From Siphonodentalium dalli (lineage: Eukaryota; Mollusca; Scaphopoda; Gadilida; Siphonodentaliidae): a stretch of 64,000 nucleotides of DNA. Location: NCBI GenBank assembly GCA_032622095.1, contig CP136061.1, positions 66,469,127-66,533,126 of the forward strand. Reading direction: 5' to 3'. The position numbers and the translations under genes are program-made. A model generated the notes under the pieces. The model saw only the letters and a program-made list of their open reading frames with translations. It was not told where the DNA came from and searched no databases. Shown here one piece after another: positions 57,665 to 64,000 of this stretch. Position 1 is the stretch's first letter, and each line of letters begins with the position of its first letter.

Positions 57665-58405
57665 ATATCAGAAAACCGCAACTGTTAGGCGAACAAAGTA
57701 TATAGACATCAAGCAAGGTTGCTGACACAATTGGGAGCGAAGTTTCCGATTGCTAGGCTTGCACGCATTCACAGGATGCGATACAGTAAGTGCTTTTGCG
57801 GGCGGAGGTAAACTAGCTGCATTAAAGATTTTGAAAACCGACCCTACTGTAGCTGGAACATTCAAACAGCCCGGAAGTCAGTGGACATTGGAGACATCCT
57901 TACAAAATGAACTCGAAATGTTCGTCTGTAAACTTTATGGTCGTTCTTGAACCTCATTCAGATGTGAATGCTGTTCGCTATGAGATGTTTTGCAGTAAGC
58001 AGGGCAAGGTTGAGTCGCACCAGCTACCACCTTGTGCTGACTGTTTGAGGAAGCATTCCATGAGAGCCAACTACCAAGCGGCAATCTGGAAGCGTGCGCT
58101 ACCGGAGAAGCCAGATGTTCCCCCGCCCAGGGGATCACGGTTGGAAGGTGATGACATCGGATGATGGTGACTTTATCGATTTTGACTGGATGGACGGAAG
58201 CCCTGCACCAGACGAAGTTCTTGAGCTATTGGCGTGTGATTGTGTTAAATCGTGCAAACCTCCAAAATTCCCGTGCATCAACAATGGGATGAAGTGTACT
58301 GAAATGTGTCGTCTCACTACTTGTTATAACCAACCACCAGAATATGTCAACATCAGTGACAGTGACGTTGATGATCACTATAGCGATGATGACGATGAGG
58401 ACTAA
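57665..58405 (+). pseudogene. C-terminal fragment of a multicopy invertebrate protein with HAFTGCDT motif and Cys-rich tail
   Basis: Three plus-strand frames joined by indels carry, in order, RRTKYIDI, LHAFTGCDTVSAFAGGGK and LQNELEMFVCKLYG (57690-57945), then VNAVRYEMFCSKQGK, QLPPCADCLRKHSMRANYQA and WKRALPEKP (57965-58110), then GDHGWKV, a cluster CDCVKSCKPPKFPC...NGMKCTEMC and an acidic end with stop at 58405. I recognise this order from uncharacterised, often repeated proteins of cnidarian and molluscan genomes. The GCDT region recalls the acidic core of PIN/FEN-like nucleases, which is inference. At least three frame breaks (near 57720, 57945 and 58130) make it a pseudogene unless they are sequencing errors. 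The N-terminal part is missing. Confidence 0.6.
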
Positions 58406-60252
58406 ACAATTGAATAATATTGTTAATAAAAACTAGTTGTCGACTATACTATATATGACGTATGCCACGATTTCAGTGGTTGTGCAATATGGGGTACAAT
58501 ATAAATCACATCTTACACGTATGATGGTTGTGGCTGCCATGGCCAAGCTAATGCCGACAAAACATAAGTAATATGGTGCCTCTGTCGGTGTTGGCTTAGT
58601 CCAGGCGAAACCAAGAGAAAACATCCAAGGGTACCGGAAGTTTGGGGGTGTGGCAAATGGAACAGATAATGGCTTTCCATGCAGGAATTAACCTCAGAAT
58701 GGCAGGGAACTTTAGATAATTGACGTCAAACAAGTTTATATATTAGCTATAAGTGATATATTTTCACCCTGATAGTTTACGATGAACTTGGTCCATGCAA
58801 TGTGTTAAAAGTCTGTACATCTAACGTTTCTTCTAGGTTTTGAGCAATTTTTAAGTAATAGTTATGCTTGCCTTCCAAATTGTGCCCATTTCTGACAAAT
58901 CTACCACCCTACCCATGGAAGCTTCCGGTGCCCTTTGAAAACACCAGCCAATAGTTACATGTAGTGAATGCGATGTCATTTCATTAAAGTATGCGTGATG
59001 AGTGTGCTATCCGCGGAATACTAAAATCACAGAGGCTTGTATAACACGCGTCACTCGATCCCACCCCATCGAACTTCCCTTATGCGCGTGTCTGTATACG
59101 TGCCTGCTTTACGTCAAGGTAGTATACTATCGGCACATATATTCATGGATCATAATGGCAGAGCGAATGGGTGGGGCAGCGAAGCGCGTTATATATACAA
59201 ACCCAGTAATGAAAACTTGTTGTTGAGTTATTCGCCATGACCGATAACTCTATTTTGAAGACGTAATATGCGCGTATCACGTTTAAGCCACAAACCGCGA
59301 TCATTTATGCTTCTTTATTATTCTCTTCCAAGCAGAATTTTGAAATACATACACGTTATAGTCTGACAGTCAAACTGACATTTAAATTCTTCACATGAGT
59401 TGTATATAGTTCAAAAGCGCATGATGCTAAGCCGAATTATACGATATCGGGCATATTTCCCATAATTATACTTGCTTAAATTTTGGTTAAAATTCGCTGC
59501 AATGACGATAATATTGTTTAATTTTGGAATTTGGGATTAAATATTACCACTGAGACCATTGGATATGACTTTAGTGTCAGCTTTCTCCGCGGACACAACA
59601 GAACATAAGCCTTCCCCACTGATGAAAAAAAAAACATTTTCGAGTATGGTATGTTACTTTAAAGACGATTTTCGGACAGAAAACTACCAAGTTGACATTG
59701 CTATCACACCGAGATGGATGGCTGAGACATTAAACTACTTAAAAAGTGCAGTTAGAATTTGCCCACCAGTTTGGTACCGACAGGCCTATTTTTCGGCTAT
59801 TGGCTGAATGAATAATAGATCTTTTTATTGTTTGTTGGTGACAACTTGTTTTGTAGTATTTAGAGAAATTAATTTACCAATGTTCAATTGGCAATTGATC
59901 GGAGCTGATCAATGTTTGTAAGACAATGTCCGATATAGGCCACAGTTCAAAGTGCAAGGTTGAGTTCTGTCCCTTGCTATGTTGGGTAGTCAGACAAATG
60001 CCATCACATACATCTCACATTTTTTTTATTGCAGACGTTTGTTGGCTACAATTAATTCTGCAATATTCTGAGAACCTAAGCTATCCATATTAAATTAGAA
60101 ATGGCCGGCTCAGTTCAAATTAGTCAGAAAGTCCGATATGATAACATAAAATAGTCCGCGCAACAACTCATGCGCCTATTAGTCAAAAGTAAATACAAAC
60201 AGGTTTGTGAACGAGCTTGTTATACCTTCCGTTAAATCACCTCAACAATTAG
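58406..60252. other. Intergenic DNA
   Basis: An 82-codon frame at 59559-59807 shows no recognised domain. No shared repeat noticed. Confidence 0.35.
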
Positions 60253-62650
60253 ATCATGCCATGAATCTCTACTCTGGATAACGCTTGTAGATATCATATT
60301 CCACCAGTACAAAACCTGGGAACTTTTTTAAGTTTTGACAGGGAAACTTATAAAGCGGACAAAATGACGCGAGAAATATATTTCTTAGTTATTATATATT
60401 CTTTAATAATGTACTTCAGTGTAGGTGAAATTCCCAACTCGAAATTTTACGATTTTAGTGAATTTGTGAGCAATTTTGCGCCGTCGCTTACAATTATGGC
60501 ATTTTCTGGGTAATTAATTCAATATTTATTGCGATGCCGCTCATAAAAGTCACATAAAAACCCGCAATTTTGAGTTGGGACATTCACCTACAGTGAAGTA
60601 CAGTATTGAGGAAGAGCTTCACTGTTGGAAAATACTGTCGGTTTGACAGTATCGGACCGTCATAATCCGACAATCCCATACCATTTCATCAGTTGTACGG
60701 TGCTTTACCATTGTTTTATGCCGCCTGAAAATGGTCAAAGTTAAAAATGTGCGCGTTTCCAAGTTCATGCCGTCAAAATTCAACAATATATTTATCGACG
60801 AAAAAATTAGATACGGTACATAACAATAACAACAACAACAACACCACCATAAGCAATGAACCGCACGCCGCGCAGTGACGGGTGATCACATATCCACATT
60901 TCCAACTTACAAGTACAACTTTATAATTACATGGACCAATTCATTCCGTGTTCATCAATTTCATTGAAACATGTGGATATGAAACATTCTCGTCATTCGT
61001 CATGTTATCGCCAAGTTATTACGACAATTTACGGACCGGGAGTGCACTATTGGTTGGATGTTCTTATCAAACTATCTTGGCTGACTCACTGATATGGATA
61101 TTAAGTGTCTTGATACTAGTATGCACAGTTCGATGCATCATGCTGTCAAATTTCATCGCGCACAGTTATTACGGGATCGGCTGTTGTCTTGAAGGTTTCA
61201 ATCCCAACAAGATGTTATTGATATACAGTACCAGTCAAAAGAAGTGGTATATTGAGGACGCTATTTTCACGCCCAATATCGCAATAATATTGCAAGTGGA
61301 AACGCTTATAAGCGTGCCGCTTGTGATATAATTGCAATATTTTGTGCTTAATATCGCAATATTTCGCGCTTAATATTGTGCCATCTTGCGCTAAAAATTG
61401 TGACATTTAAATCAAATTATTGCTTCTTCTATATGTTTATTGCATAAATAGAGACAATGTTTTAGATTTGTATATACTTATAGTTGTAAATGCTATATGT
61501 ACACTATATGTACATTATATGCACAGTATTTATCTAATATCAATATAACACTATCGGGTCTGTATGAAATTTAGCACGCTTGGTATCGCAATATTTTGTG
61601 TTCAATATCGCAATAATAAGCACGACAGATTTTTGGTATTGCACTATAGTCACGCCTTTTTCGAAATTAAGTGCGCTCAATATTGCAATAAAGGCGCGCA
61701 TGGATGCACCACTTCTTCTGACTGGTACTGTATTGTCATGATGTACGGATTCACCTGTTTAAAAAAACAGTGTTTACAAGTGACTGGACAATTTCACGCT
61801 ACCAAAAAGTATGCCATTGTGATGTTTTACTTTTACATGTACATACATTTGAGTTTTAACTGTGATACATGAGGCTTTGTTCTTTTATGGATTAAAAGGG
61901 CATGCCGATTCATCTTTTAGAAGAGTCGAAATTAGTATTACTCTTAACTGAAAGTAATGGGTTGGCTTATCAGCTATTACTATTATCATTTTTTATTTAC
62001 AGCCATATTTATACAGTAGTTAGTGAAAGGTGAACACATTACGCTTGCGCAGCCTTTTTGCGGATTAAATTCCACGAGACAGATACCAAGTTTGATCCTC
62101 TGCAAACTGCAAAGTTTCATAAGTATTGCCTATCACTTTATGCATTGAGGATTTATGTTTCATCAAAACTATGATCGTAATAGAAGAACTAAGATGTATT
62201 TTTCAGTTACGTATAATACTAGATTCGACCATTCTAAAACATATGGATCATAATGCCTACCAGGAAATCATATTATTACAATGGGAACTTGGATAATTCT
62301 ACGGTAAATTAGCAAATTAAGAGCAAAAAATTGGTGTTGACCCGTGAAAAATACAATTGGTTTGACCTTTATTAGTTACGGTCTTGATATTAATTAAACG
62401 GCGTTGAACCGTAACAAAATACAACCTGTCCATATGTTTAATGGTCCAAGGTTGGCAGCGATGTTGCGCTGTATGACACCGTTAAAGTGACGGGAATTTT
62501 TCTAACACTTGATATAACTAAGAAATATATTGCCAGCGTATTTTGGACATTATATGGTTCCCTGACAAAACTTCAAAAAGTTCCAAGGATTTGTGCTGAT
62601 TGAATATGATCTCTATGGGCGTTAGCCAGAGTAGAGATTCATGGCATGAT
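60253..62650. mobile_element. 2.4-kb element with ~145-bp inverted ends (CATGCCATGAATCTC family)
   Basis: The left end ATCATGCCATGAATCTCTAC, TCTGGATAACGC, AAACCTGGGAACTTTTT, ATATATTTCTTAGTTAT is mirrored at 62505-62650 (ATAACTAAGAAATATATTGC, GTTAGCCAGAGTAGAG, ATTCATGGCATGAT). Identity is about 75 percent by eye. The interior holds another inverted repeat (60411-60601), and from 61300 to 61700 dispersed copies of AATATCGCAATA. A 127-codon open frame (60948-61331) with one hydrophobic stretch lies inside, without a transposase signature. The element is likely non-autonomous. Confidence 0.55.
60411..60601. repeat. Nested inverted repeat with ~38-bp arms
   Basis: GTACTTCAGTGTAGGTGAAA, CCCAACTCGAAATTTT is mirrored by CAATTTTGAGTTGGGAC and TTCACCTACAGTGAAGTAC. 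It sits inside the larger inverted-repeat element as a probable later insertion. Confidence 0.65.
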
Positions 62651-64000
62651 GTACTCAACAGTTACAACATGTAGAAAATGTTTACATTGGCTTAGTGATG
62701 TTCAGTAAGCTTGAATCGATTGTATTTGTCCGAAGTTAAACAAGAACACGTGATTAGAAACGACAAACGTGACCCGCTAAAAGTCTATTACAAACAATTG
62801 ACTCTAACATGTGAAGACAGTGATCTGACCATCATAGTGAGGGGTCAACTCTCTGCCTTACCATCTGGACACAACAATTCATTCGACAACTCATACGGTG
62901 TCTAGTCGGAACTCGGAAGTACATGTAAACGTAAATAAAAATAGGTTCCTGAAACGCATTTAGTGTACTCTCCTCTAGATCACAAAAGATTATTTGTATC
63001 GTTTGCAGGTGGTGTTTCGCCAGAAACAACACATATGGTGGCAGCCATTTATATGCATTTTTCACGTTTTCAGAAATCGGCACAACTGCGAGATGATAGT
63101 GCCAACGCGAGTCATTACGTATAAATACATGGAGCTGCATGTAGTATTTTCACAACGGCTCTGCCTGTAATATAGATCCTTCACAAGTACTAATCATTTA
63201 CGATCGCAGTCCAATTTGTAGACAAATGATGTTGTTATCCTTCATACCATGATGACAGGGCGCAAATGACTTGTTATCCTCAAGGGTAACATTTAAATAA
63301 TTGTTGTTCGAGCGATGAACCATGCAGTAAACATAGATCTACGAATTACTGAACGTGCAGAGATTGCATCACCATTCTCTGATAGTGTAACATACAAGAC
63401 TCATTATATAGACCGCACCGTTTCGGCACTGTGGTGTTTGCAAATTTTCATAATTATTGTTATTAATTAACAATTAAAATGACGTGTGCATAAATGGTGG
63501 AATGACGGAGATAAATCCGTTCTATGACGTAAATGTTTGGACATTTACATATCAAAACCGAGGAACAAATATATAAACAATATTATTCAGTTTGTATCTA
63601 CTGCATGCAGACAATTGCACAACACAGTTACATACGCTATACATACATTTTTGTGTACAAAGCTATGACGTTCAAATAATTGTGCTTTACTGTATATATC
63701 AATGACTATTTTTCTTTCGACAATATTTTCCTCCGACTTCACAATGATATCCCTATGTGTCAGTTTCTTTTACATAACCAAACGTGTTAGTTTTTTGAAA
63801 TTAACACGTCTGCATTCGAAAATTTAAAATGAAACCTGACACTTCGTAGCATTGGTATGCTATTTAGAAATTGCTTTACTCGTCTTTCCGTCAACCGATT
63901 CCCACCATTCGATCAGCCAGTGGCGGGAAGATATCAGTCCCAATATAGATGTGTTAATTAATCCAAAATCTGAATGTTTGAGTTTCTAAAAAGCGAGGAT
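62651..64000. other. Intergenic DNA at the window end
   Basis: No gene, RNA gene or repeat family recognised. Short frames on either strand lack support. Confidence 0.35.

Noticed and set aside
60948-61331. 127-residue protein inside the 2.4-kb inverted-repeat element as a transposase
   Set aside because: No DDE/D, RNase H-like or zinc-binding motif; too short.
1-64000. tRNA, rRNA or snRNA genes
   Set aside because: I looked for TTC-Arg-A-type T-loop words and cloverleaf layouts and saw none convincing; a covariance-model scan would decide.

Overview
This window reads as nuclear DNA of an intron-rich, repeat-rich animal, most likely a marine invertebrate. It is AT-rich and has very low gene density. 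It carries decayed non-LTR retrotransposons of the LINE type on both strands, Helitron-like elements, fold-back elements and MITE-like inverted repeats, minisatellites, and a degraded copy of a protein family I associate with repeated genes in invertebrate genomes. I cannot name the species from sequence alone.

Only one long intact gene is visible: an intronless 671-codon acetolactate (acetohydroxyacid) synthase-like gene at 10466-12481 on the plus strand. It has a mitochondrial-presequence-like N-terminus and all three thiamine-diphosphate-enzyme domains. It has a fungal-type insertion (FAPEA...GGII) and several substitutions at positions that set cofactor binding and substrate choice in characterised enzymes. 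Animals are generally regarded as lacking branched-chain amino acid synthesis, so this gene is the highlight. No other gene of that pathway lies in the window.

Layout: 1-3.4 kb, Helitron-like elements, a palindromic MITE and a LINE fragment. 3.4-6.2 kb, mostly unassigned. 6.2-9.5 kb, Helitron-like tandem repeats, a duplicated 16-bp-repeat block, a LINE ORF1 relic and a MITE. 10.4-12.5 kb, the synthase gene. 13.4-16.5 kb, a palindromic CTTAAG satellite split by a fold-back element, a 68-bp-arm hairpin, and Helitron-like elements in head-to-tail order. 17-28 kb, GAT-rich duplications, hairpins, a LINE tail and a C2H2 zinc-finger exon candidate. 28.9-33.2 kb, a 4.3-kb inverted repeat with arms of about 1.1-1.3 kb. 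33.8-46.5 kb, dispersed repeats, two abutting Helitron-like elements, a decayed LINE reverse transcriptase and a second LINE 3' end. 46.5-64 kb, inverted-repeat elements, a 29-bp tandem array, a mirror-image minisatellite, the fragment of a HAFTGCDT-motif protein, and a 2.4-kb inverted-repeat element.

The genes do not form an operon or a visible pathway. The synthase is a solitary gene in a transposon-rich neighbourhood, so its pathway context must come from elsewhere in the genome. Coordinates of repeats are read by eye and are good to a few bases where termini are sharp, and to tens of bases elsewhere.
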